NCBI GenBank assembly: GCA_045650185.1
Contig: JAZRQY010000005.1
Location: 186,001-250,000, forward strand
Direction of reading: 5' to 3'
Source of the DNA: Scatosoma sp045650185
GTDB lineage: Bacteria; Bacillota; Clostridia; Christensenellales; Borkfalkiaceae
DNA length: 64,000 nucleotides
Part shown: piece after piece, positions 42,561 through 50,300 of the stretch
How positions within the stretch are numbered: the stretch's first letter is position 1
How the letters are laid out: each line of letters starts with the position of its first letter
Made by a program: the position numbers and the translations under genes
The notes under the pieces: model-generated
Told to the model about the DNA's origin: nothing
What the model saw: the letters and a program-made list of their open reading frames with translations, nothing else
Databases searched by the model: none

Positions 42561-42773
42561 TCACTTTTTTCCAAAACGTTTTTTCATATAATCACGACAA
42601 TCCGTAATCGTCCCTTTCTTTACTATCTTAGATTGAGAACGATCCAAGGAGGATTCTACCACGTAAAAATCAGTACTCCAACCCGAATTACGAATACCAC
42701 CTAAGGTGAGCCCAAACCCTTGCCTTTGAGAAACATAACGTACACCTTTTTTGTAAATTTTCGAACGCGCCAT
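42561..42773 (-). CDS. Hypothetical 70-aa basic protein
   Basis: MARSKIYKKGVRYVSQRQGF..., basic at both ends. AAAGGA precedes the ATG, and a TGGG-CAGT-CCCA hairpin (42787-42798) lies directly before that. Not recognised. Confidence 0.55.
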   Translation of the reverse strand: MARSKIYKKGVRYVSQRQGFGLTLGGIRNSGWSTDFYVVESSLDRSQSKIVKKGTITDCRDYMKKRFGKK

Positions 42774-42802
42774 ATTAAAATCCTTTGGGACTGCCCATAT
42801 TT

Positions 42803-43120
42803 TTAAATCCAACGAAACCCATTTTTCAGTTTCTGATCAACTTCAGACATAACCGCTTCATCAAAACGGTCAATAACTTCTAATTTAGAAACACGATCTT
42901 TTCGAGTAGAATCGTAATACCACGTTCTGCCGTCATCTTCCTTAACAGTAAGCTGAACGTATTTATATCCCGTCTTAATATCCCTACAGGAAGACCTTGA
43001 CATTACAAAACCACTTACTTCATCCAAAACTTCACGTTTTACAACAGTCACCAAACGATTTGAATAACCGTCATAAACCGAATCGCCTACCTTCAATTTC
43101 CAAAAATCACGATTTGTCAT
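42803..43120 (-). CDS. Hypothetical 105-aa protein, first gene of the leftward operon
   Basis: MTNRDFWKLKVGDSVYDGYS..., looks like a small beta-barrel (KVGDSVYD, RLVTVVKREV, KYVQLTVKEDDGRTWYYD). First gene after the divergent switch, a place often held by Cro-, excision- or replication-control proteins; no motif confirms any. Start with AGAAGGTGG; hairpin TGGGC-CGTCGGCAA-GCCCA (43134-43151) upstream. Confidence 0.55.
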   Translation of the reverse strand: MTNRDFWKLKVGDSVYDGYSNRLVTVVKREVLDEVSGFVMSRSSCRDIKTGYKYVQLTVKEDDGRTWYYDSTRKDRVSKLEVIDRFDEAVMSEVDQKLKNGFRWI

Positions 43121-43187
43121 ATTTACCACCTTCTGGGCTTGCCGACGGCCCATTTTTATTCATATAGTCCATAACGGACTTTTCTAA

Positions 43188-43216
43188 AGTATAAACCCTT
43201 TTTTGGACTTTGTCAA
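43188..43216 (-). promoter_or_regulatory. Leftward operon promoter of the element
   Basis: Minus strand TTGACA (43216-43211), 17-bp spacer, TATACT (43193-43188). GGACT/AGTCC words overlap it (43168-43172, 43177-43181, 43206-43210) and fit operator sites. Confidence 0.8.
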
Positions 43217-43224
43217 GCGTTTTT

Positions 43225-43253
43225 TTGAAAATAATTCTAAAATGGACTAAAAT
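43225..43253 (+). promoter_or_regulatory. Repressor-gene promoter
   Basis: TTGAAA (43225-43230), 17-bp spacer, TAAAAT (43248-43253). The spacer contains CTAAAATGGA next to the -10 box, again with the GGACT word, suggesting autoregulation. Confidence 0.75.
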
Positions 43254-43278
43254 AGAGAAAAAAAACGGGGAGTAATTT

Positions 43279-43656
43279 ATGAAAAACAATATCCGAGAAT
43301 TAAGAACCGCCTTATCTCTTACACAAAGCGAATTAGCACAGCAATTAGGATTAAACCAAAGCGCAATCGGAAAATATGAACGCGGAGAATTAGAACCCAG
43401 CATTTCAACGCTAAAAAAAATGTCTTTTATCTTTGAATGCTCTATAGATTATATTATCGGAAACGCTGACGACTTTGGAAATATCGTTATAAAAGAAAAA
43501 AGCCCTGCCCCTGCATTAACGCAGGCAGAACAGGACCTCTTGGACGATTTCCGCAGCGTTCCACGCCCGGAACAAGCGCAGATCGCAGAATACGCGCACT
43601 ATGTTGCCGACAAGCACGCAACGCATAAACAACAATCAATTAAGAAAAACGCATAA
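43279..43656 (+). CDS. XRE-family repressor
   Basis: A 125-aa protein with an N-terminal Cro/C1-type helix-turn-helix (IRELRTALSLTQSELAQQLG, QSAIGKYERGELEPS, up to residue 62) and a short helical C-terminal half (LTQAEQDLLDDFRSVPRPEQ). No peptidase domain, so it is not a LexA-like self-cleaving repressor. Divergent from the leftward operon with shared operator-like words. GGGGAG precedes the ATG. Confidence 0.9.
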   Translation: MKNNIRELRTALSLTQSELAQQLGLNQSAIGKYERGELEPSISTLKKMSFIFECSIDYIIGNADDFGNIVIKEKSPAPALTQAEQDLLDDFRSVPRPEQAQIAEYAHYVADKHATHKQQSIKKNA

Positions 43657-43668
43657 GGAGAAAAAATC

Positions 43669-44634
43669 ATGTCTGAAAAATTTACTTGCCCTATTTGCGG
43701 CGAACCTACATATTTACACTATGGCAATCCCATACCAAATCACCTTTGCAAAAAACACAGCAAACTTTTATACGAAAAGAAAATCGAACAATGCCCCGAC
43801 TGCTCCGCTTGGATCACCGCAGGAGAAACCTGCAAATGCAAGACCAAAAGCCAAAAAAGTGGGGCACCTGAACGTCAAACGCAAGAAAATAAAAAATGCA
43901 TTATTTGCGGTGAAACCGCACAAAATGGTCCACTTTGCAAAGATTGTTATTACGAAATGTTAGACGTAAAAGATTCATTTGATAAAAATCAAAAATCGTT
44001 TCAGTTAACCGACTATTATTTCAATTTAAAAACCAACATATATCGAATGAAAAATTTCGACTACATTCAAGCCAACTGTTTAAAATTAATGGCACTTGCG
44101 GTTCTACTTAAAGAATTATACGAAAACACCTCTCTAACAGATAGAATCGTAAACGACATAAAAGAAATTATTGAAAAAAAACGCCCCGTAGAAGAAAAAG
44201 AAAAAACTTCTGAATTTTCAAAAATACAAGATTCTCGAAAAGAAGAAATAAAAAGAACAATGGATGGGCATTACGTAAAAAGCGATGCAGAATGTATTAT
44301 AGATGATATTTTATATAGCGACTTAAGAATCCTACATTGTTACGAGAAAAAAGTTCCCATCGACGCAGAAGAACAAACCATAATGGCAGATTGGTTTATT
44401 CCTATTCATAACAGCCGAAAAGGGATTTATATAGAATATTGGGGAATGAATACAAAAGAATATTTAAAAAACAAAGAAAGAAAATTAACAGCATATAAAA
44501 ACCACAATATTCCTTTAATCAATATTGAAAAAGATGATTATAAAGATCGACAAGGGCTCGCAGATCGCCTTATACAAGAAATTAATCTATTAGCAAAAAA
44601 GTACTTCAAGATAGACAATTTTCTCGATATTTAA
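43669..44634 (+). CDS. Zinc-ribbon protein with PD-(D/E)XK-type nuclease domain
   Basis: A 321-aa protein. Two zinc-ribbon regions (C7-x2-C10 onward with CPDC; then KKCIICGETAQNGPLCKDC) and a helical middle (105-190) precede a C-terminal region VKSDAECIIDDILYS...ADWFIPI...GIYIEYWGM...KLTAYK. That order (E, D, ExW, K/Y) fits restriction-type PD-(D/E)XK folds. It lies between repressor and integrase, 12 bp after the repressor, where lysogeny genes and defence cargo are often found. Targets unknown. Very AT-rich. Confidence 0.65.
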   Translation: MSEKFTCPICGEPTYLHYGNPIPNHLCKKHSKLLYEKKIEQCPDCSAWITAGETCKCKTKSQKSGAPERQTQENKKCIICGETAQNGPLCKDCYYEMLDVKDSFDKNQKSFQLTDYYFNLKTNIYRMKNFDYIQANCLKLMALAVLLKELYENTSLTDRIVNDIKEIIEKKRPVEEKEKTSEFSKIQDSRKEEIKRTMDGHYVKSDAECIIDDILYSDLRILHCYEKKVPIDAEEQTIMADWFIPIHNSRKGIYIEYWGMNTKEYLKNKERKLTAYKNHNIPLINIEKDDYKDRQGLADRLIQEINLLAKKYFKIDNFLDI

Positions 44635-44643
44635 AAAAAACAA

Positions 44644-44690
44644 AGGATTTCTTGCGGATTTATCATAATAAATACGCAAAATCCCCTTTT
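44644..44690 (+). terminator. Terminator after the nuclease gene
   Basis: Long stem made of GGATTT/AAATCC, TTGCG/CGCAA and ATTTAT/ATAAAT segments, followed by CCTTTTG. The T run is modest. Confidence 0.6.
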
Positions 44691-44691
44691 G

Positions 44692-44719
44692 TTGATTTTT
44701 CCTGGAAATAAGGTACAAT
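44692..44719 (+). promoter_or_regulatory. Integrase promoter
   Basis: TTGATT (44692-44697), 16-bp spacer, TACAAT (44714-44719). Confidence 0.6.
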
Positions 44720-44749
44720 TTTCCTATCAAACTTAGGAGGATTGACCTT

Positions 44750-46027
44750 ATGAACAAACAAATTTTAGAGCTCATTGAACAGATGCACGTCATAATGCAC
44801 CGCATTGAGGGCCTCATAGACGCCCAAAAGGACTATCATCCGTGGCTGCGCATCCTTCAATTTCCCAAAACCGAACAGCCCCCGGCGCATAATACGCAGG
44901 GAGCTGTTTTTTCAACGGCGCCGAATAGTAATTCCGACGTCGGAACAAAAATTACGGAGGTGATCCAGGAAGAATCAACCGAAGAACAAGGCTTTGTTGA
45001 ATTTACAGATCAGGAGATAAAACAAATGCCAAAGAACATCCAAAGACTTATCATTGTTGCAAAAAAGCGCTGCCGCCTGCGCCGTAAAGGCGGCACTTAC
45101 GAGATCCGTTTCCGTAGAGACGGATACAACGTTTCCGCCTGCGGCACAACCATCGAAGCAGCAAAACAAAACATGCTGCAGAAACTTAAAAGCGCCGAAC
45201 CGATAAAGAAACCGTCATCCGATTACGACGTCAGCCCTATTTTCGAAAACTTTGCCCTTTTCTTTTACGAAAAGCATAAAAAGCCGCGCGTTGTTAAAAA
45301 AACATACAACAACGACGTCAACCGCCTTCAGAACCATATTTTCCCCCATATCGGAAAAATGGATATGCGGAAAATTACGCCTGCCGCCTGTCAAAAGCTC
45401 GTGGACGAGATAGGAGAACGGGGACTCGGAAAAACCAAAGACGAATGTTATTCCCTGATGAACGTCATATTCAAAGGCGCACGGTTATACGGTCTAATTG
45501 ACAGAAACCCTATGGATATCGTGGTAAACATCAAACACGAAACCATCAACGGCAAGGAGCTGACGCCTGAAGAACAGCGCGCATTTCTAAAAGCCATTCA
45601 AGGGCACACCCTTGAAAAGCTTTTCGCGCTTTCCTTCTTCACGGGCTTAAGGCCCAACGAGCTAAAGACTGCCCGTCTTGAGGGCGATTTCATCATCGCA
45701 AACAACTCTAAGCGAAAAAACAAGAAGATCGAATACAAGAAGATCTATGCCTGCAAGCACCTGCGGCCCTATCTTGACGGGATCGAAACAGTCCAACAGC
45801 TACATACCGTGTACGTCGCAGCGGAGTTCGCTAAACTCTGCCCCGGGCACACGTTAAAAGACCTGCGCCGAACCTTTAATTCGATATGCAAAGAGCTGGG
45901 TGTCTCCGACCACGCTCGAATGCACTTTATGGGACACTCACTCGGCGCCATCGGCAAAGCCTATACCGGGTTATCAGACGGTTACCTTCGTAAAGAAGGT
46001 ATAAAGCTCGATGCGTGGGAAATTTAG
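44750..46027 (+). CDS. int: Tyrosine recombinase / integrase
   Basis: A 425-aa integrase. An N-terminal coiled coil and arm-binding region precede a SAM-like core-binding domain (about 170-265, FFYEKHKKPRVVKKTYNNDV), then the catalytic domain with Arg in TGLRPNE (about 301), the HTLKDLRR block (about 366-373), His in FMGHSLG (about 395) and Tyr in KAYTGL (about 404). It ends 103 bp before the tRNA-Glu 3' end it uses as attachment site. AGGAGG precedes the ATG. Palindrome site 3 is inside codons 61-66. Confidence 0.93.
   Translation: MNKQILELIEQMHVIMHRIEGLIDAQKDYHPWLRILQFPKTEQPPAHNTQGAVFSTAPNSNSDVGTKITEVIQEESTEEQGFVEFTDQEIKQMPKNIQRLIIVAKKRCRLRRKGGTYEIRFRRDGYNVSACGTTIEAAKQNMLQKLKSAEPIKKPSSDYDVSPIFENFALFFYEKHKKPRVVKKTYNNDVNRLQNHIFPHIGKMDMRKITPAACQKLVDEIGERGLGKTKDECYSLMNVIFKGARLYGLIDRNPMDIVVNIKHETINGKELTPEEQRAFLKAIQGHTLEKLFALSFFTGLRPNELKTARLEGDFIIANNSKRKNKKIEYKKIYACKHLRPYLDGIETVQQLHTVYVAAEFAKLCPGHTLKDLRRTFNSICKELGVSDHARMHFMGHSLGAIGKAYTGLSDGYLRKEGIKLDAWEI
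44932..44945. repeat. TTCCGACGTCGGAA palindrome, site 3
   Basis: Third copy of the 14-bp palindrome, inside the integrase gene (reads NSDVGT). Confidence 0.8.
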
Positions 46028-46083
46028 CCATTTTATGGCCCAAATTTTCCCCAAATTTTGAAGATTTTAAGCAAAAATTACAT

Positions 46084-46124
46084 AAAAAAAGACCGATTTC
46101 GTGCGGAAAATCGCTCGAAATCGG
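46084..46124 (-). terminator. Element-borne terminator for tRNA-Glu
   Basis: Minus-strand stem ACCGATTTCG/CGAAATCGGT (46124-46092) followed by C and seven T residues. It lies immediately downstream of the tRNA on the element side, replacing the displaced hairpin at 27024-27062. Confidence 0.8.
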
Positions 46125-46127
46125 TTA

Positions 46128-46153
46128 TTTTGGTGACCTTGCCGGGAATCGAA
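46128..46153. repeat. Right attachment repeat (attR), tRNA-Glu 3' end
   Basis: 26 bp identical to 27059-27084. Confidence 0.9.
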
Positions 46154-46205
46154 CCCGGGATTGCGCCGTGAGAGGGCGCCGTCTTAACCTCTTGACCACA
46201 AGGCC
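46131..46205 (-). tRNA. tRNA-Glu (anticodon CTC)
   Basis: Minus-strand cloverleaf: acceptor GGCCTTG/CAAGGTC (one G-U), D arm GGTTAAGAC, anticodon stem GCGCC/GGCGC with loop CTCTCAC (anticodon CTC), T arm with GGTTCGAATCC, discriminator A and encoded CCA (46133-46131). The gene stays complete after integration. Confidence 0.95.
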
Positions 46206-46224
46206 TTATTCATTTTGCTTATAT

Positions 46225-46253
46225 ACTATATCACACTTTTGTAAAAATATCAA
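46225..46253 (-). promoter_or_regulatory. tRNA-Glu promoter
   Basis: Minus strand TTGATA (46253-46248), 17-bp spacer, TATAGT (46230-46225). Confidence 0.75.
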
Positions 46254-46332
46254 CTGTTTTTATGCCACTTTTTTAAGTTTTTTCTGTAAATTAAAAGCGA
46301 CGGTTCTTCACCGCCGCTTTCCCTTCTTTCGC

Positions 46333-46533
46333 TTATTCTGCCAAGCCTTCGTTCAGCTTTGCAAGCAACGTGTCTAAGTCCTCACCATGCACAGCAACAG
46401 CCTCAGCAACCGTTTCATTGTGCGCCAATGCACAACCAAAACAATGCATGCCTGCCGCCAACAAAATTTCCGGTGCGTTGGGATTTAACTGTAAAACGTC
46501 TGCAATCAACGTATCCGCCGTAATCTTTGCCAT
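46333..46533 (-). CDS. DUF1858 domain protein
   Basis: A 66-aa protein: MAKITADTLIADVLQLNPNA then a CFGCALA motif, the pattern of DUF1858 (hybrid-cluster-associated disulfide) proteins of anaerobes; probably redox-related. ATG 46533 follows AAGGAG; the longer in-frame start has no site. Confidence 0.9.
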   Translation of the reverse strand: MAKITADTLIADVLQLNPNAPEILLAAGMHCFGCALAHNETVAEAVAVHGEDLDTLLAKLNEGLAE

Positions 46534-46598
46534 CTTCTTCTCTCCTTTTTTTTCTTTTATTTTAGCATATTCCTTGAAAGAATGCAACTTTTTTTCTA

Positions 46599-47348
46599 TT
46601 AAAAATATTTTCCAAATATCCTTCTCACTCTCCGTACCGCCGGTACGATTGTACGGTCTTCTAATATCGCCTCTTGCGTCTTACGCAACTGCTCTTGGAT
46701 TTCCGTCGGCATTTCCTTTAGCAGCTCGGCAAAGGCTTGCATATTCGGCGCTCTTTTCTCCATATCGTGCATATCCGATCCCACCGCGTGCACCATCCCC
46801 TTTTTCAGCATCGCAAACGCCAAGTCCTGTACACCCTTGTGGAAAAACGCATCGGCGTTTACCTGAAATAAACAACCCATCTTCGCCAAGCGCGTCAATA
46901 TCGCAGGCTTGCGATAAATCGCAAAATAACGGTCTACGTGCACAATCAGCGGAATACAGTCCGTTTCTGCAATAAATTCCTCAAGCCTATTAAACAGTTT
47001 CTCGCTGTAACTAGCCGTGAAAGGCAGCTCTATCATGATATACCGAGTGTCCTCAATACACATCCATGCTAGCTCATCAAAGTCCGTCATCGTGGTTTCC
47101 GAAAAATGCACTTCCGCACCAAAACGCAACTGCATCCCTTCGGGAACGTAGGGAAGCAGCGACGACGCTACCGCCGCGCGCATCTCCAAAAATTCCTCAG
47201 GGCCACGCTTTTTCCCGATGTAATGCGGGGTGCATACCACCGTGGTTACGCCCTGCCGTTTGCTTTCCTCTAACATTTTTATCGAGGTTTCCACGTCCGT
47301 TGCGCCATCGTCAAGATTCGCTAAAACGTGGGAATGAAAATCAATCAT
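46599..47348 (-). CDS. CpsB/YwqE-type PHP protein phosphatase
   Basis: A 249-aa PHP-fold metal-dependent phosphatase. MIDFHSHVLANLDDGATDVE carries the HxH and Asp ligands; later VCTPHY, FGAEVHF, LIVHVDRY and GSDMHD supply the rest. Family members dephosphorylate bacterial tyrosine kinases controlling exopolysaccharide. No kinase gene is nearby; it lies 14 bp after purL and is probably read with the pur operon. Confidence 0.88.
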   Translation of the reverse strand: MIDFHSHVLANLDDGATDVETSIKMLEESKRQGVTTVVCTPHYIGKKRGPEEFLEMRAAVASSLLPYVPEGMQLRFGAEVHFSETTMTDFDELAWMCIEDTRYIMIELPFTASYSEKLFNRLEEFIAETDCIPLIVHVDRYFAIYRKPAILTRLAKMGCLFQVNADAFFHKGVQDLAFAMLKKGMVHAVGSDMHDMEKRAPNMQAFAELLKEMPTEIQEQLRKTQEAILEDRTIVPAVRRVRRIFGKYF

Positions 47349-47362
47349 GTGTATTATTTCCC

Positions 47363-50300
47363 TTATTTGAAATATTTTACGCCACTTTCGAAAATCTTCA
47401 TATCAAAGTTGCCTTCGACGTTCTTATACAAGTTTTCGCCGATACGTTCAGAGTGTCCCATCTTACCCAAAACTCTGCCGTCGGGGGAAGTGATACCCTC
47501 GATTGCCCACATCGAGCCGTTCGGGTTAAACGGCGATACCATCGTTGCATTCCCAGAAAGGTCTGCATACTGCGTGGCAATCTGACCGTTTTTCTTCATC
47601 AGCTCCAACTCTTTGGTGGGCGCAACAATCTTGCCTTCACCGTGCGAAACGGCTACTTTGTACACTTCGCCTACCTTGCACGCAGAAAGCCAAGGCGAAA
47701 GGTTGGATGCAACCCTTACGTCTACCACCGTCGATACGTGACGGGAAATGTTGTTGAACGTGAGCGTCGGGGATTCCGCCGTCATTTCACGCACCTCACC
47801 GTAAGGCACAAGCCCAAGCTTGATAAGCGCTTGGAAGCCGTTGCAGATACCGAGAGCCAAACCGTCACGATTATTGAGTAATTCCTGCACCTGCTCTGCA
47901 ATATACGGGTTGCGGAAGGTGGTTGCGATAAATTTACCGCTACCGTCCGGTTCGTCACCGCCAGAGAAACCACCGGGGAATGCGATGATGTTCGCGCGCT
48001 TGATTGCCGCAACGATTGCCTGTACGCTCTCTTCAATGTCTGCCGCCGAACGGTTTTTCACTACGACGATTTCAGGCTCTGCGCCAGCCAAACGGAAGGC
48101 GCGCGCCGTGTCAAGTTCGCAGTTCGTGCCCGGGAATACGGGGATAAATACGCGCGGTTTTGCCGTTTTCGTTGCGATGTTCGAATACTTCGCGCCGCCT
48201 ACGTAGTCGCATTGTTCCGCAGCGCCATCTGCCGCCGCCGTCGTCGCAAATACACCGTCCAAAGCGCCGATAAACGCATCTTCTGCCGCCTTGCAGGAAA
48301 CCGACTTGCCCTCGCAAACGAACGCGTTGCCGTATACCTGCCCCACGTATTTTCTTGCAACACAGCCACAAAGCGCGCTTTCGTCCTTCAATGCCACCAC
48401 CAAGTCGCCGTAGCCTTCGGTGTACAGCTCGTCTGCCGATACCGCAAACTCTACGCCCAACTCGTTGCCGAGCGCAGACTTGATGACCGCCGCGCCTACA
48501 CCGCCGTTTTCTACCACCGTTGCGAACGTGATATTGCCGTTTTCAATGTTCTTATGAACCTCTGCGTACACCTTGTTGAGCGCCGCAAAATCGGGCACTG
48601 CATAGCCGTCCTTGGGCACGGGGATATGATACAGCTTTTCGCCGCCCTTGAGGACGTTGGTAATCAGCTTGCTTGCCTTTGCAGGCGCAAGCGCAAAGGA
48701 AATGAGGGTGGGCGGTACGTGGATACTTTCGAACGTACCCGACATACTGTCCTTGCCACCGATTGCGCCAAGCCCTAAGCCAATCTGCGCGTATACTGCA
48801 CCCAAGAGCGCGCTCATCGGCACGCCCCAAACTTTCGCATCCTTCGTCATTCTCTGGAAGAATTCCTGCAAGGTCAAGCGAATATCCGCATAATTTGCGC
48901 CCGTTGCCGCTACCTTGGACACCGAGCCGACAATCGAATAGATTGCGCCGATGAACGGGCTGGTTTCCATAAGATAAGGAGAATAGCCGTACGCCGATAC
49001 CGTACAAACGTCCGTTTCGCCACCGCAAATCTTCGCCGCCATAGCAATTGCAGGGGTCAGCTGTTTCTTGCCGCCCCAAGGCATATACACCGTTCTTGCG
49101 CCGATGGTAGAATCGAAGGTTTCGCTAAGCCCCTTCTTCGCGCAAACGTTTAAATCGGAGATGACCTTCTGCGTTTCAGTCGCAAAATCCAAGCCCGACT
49201 TCTTATCAAACCAAGTGGTTGCCTCATCCGAAAGTTCCGCCTGAGCAACCTGCTTAACGCCGTTGGTGTTCAAGAACTCACGGGAGATGTCCACAATCGC
49301 TTTGCCTTTATACAGCATCACCATTCTGCCCGTGTCGCTGACCGTCGCAACGGGGGTTGCCGACAGGTTTTCCTCCGCCGCAAGGGCGATGAATGCGTCT
49401 ACGTCCTTGCTATCTACGACCACAGCCATACGCTCCTGCGATTCGGAGATGGCAAGCTCCGTACCCGTCAAGCCTTCGTATTTCTTGGGCACCTTGTCAA
49501 GGTTGATGGTGAGGCCGTCTGCCAGCTCGCCAATCGCTACCGACACACCGCCTGCGCCAAAGTCGTTACATTTTTTAATCTTACGCGTTGCCTCGCCGTT
49601 CAAGAACAAGCGTTGCAACTTTCTTTCCGTCAAGGCGTTGCCCTTTTGGACTTCTGCGCCGCAGTTTTCCACCGAGTGCGCGTCGTGCGCTTTGGAAGAG
49701 CCCGTTGCGCCGCCACAGCCGTCGCGACCCGTTTCGCCACCGAGCAGGATGATAACGTCCCCTGCTTTAGGCGCTTCACGATAGACCATATCTCTGCGCG
49801 CACCGCCTACGACAAAGCCTGTTTCAAGGCGCTTTGCCTTATAGCCTTCGTGATAGACTTCGTCTACGATACCCGTAGCCAAACCGATTTGGTTGCCGTA
49901 CGAGGAGAAGCCTGCCGCCGCACGTTGCGTGATGACACGTTGCGGCAACTTGCCCTTCATCGTATCCTCTAATTTTTCTCTGGGGTCGGACGCACCCGTA
50001 ATACGCATTGCCTGATAGACGTACGTTCTACCGCTCAAGGGGTCGCGGATTGCGACGCCAAGACAGGTCGCCGCACCGCCAAACGGCTCGATTTCCGGCG
50101 GGTGGTTGTGCGTTTCGTTCTTAAACATGACGAGGTATTTTTCCGTCTTGCCGTCAATCTCTGCATCAATACAGATCGAGCAAGCGTTGATTTCGTCCGA
50201 AATATCGAGGTTGTCGAGTTTGCCGTCTTTTTTGAGTTTCTTCGCCGCAATCGTCGCCAAGTCCATAAGACAAGGGTACTTATCGGGACGGCTGCCGTTC

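Larger units (their letters stand above)
27059..46153. mobile_element. Integrated rolling-circle element, inovirus-like, 19.1 kb
   Basis: Bounded by an identical 26-bp direct repeat (27059-27084 and 46128-46153), the right copy being the 3' end of tRNA-Glu. It contains a tyrosine integrase next to the tRNA, an XRE repressor with divergent promoters, a HUH Rep, small unknown genes, signal-peptide proteins, a pIII-like protein and a membrane ATPase. Much of it (30-34 and 42-44.6 kb) is clearly more AT-rich than the host flanks. The phage-like reading rests on the Rep, pIII-like and Zot-like set; a major coat gene was not found. It could also be an integrative rolling-circle plasmid. Confidence 0.85.
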
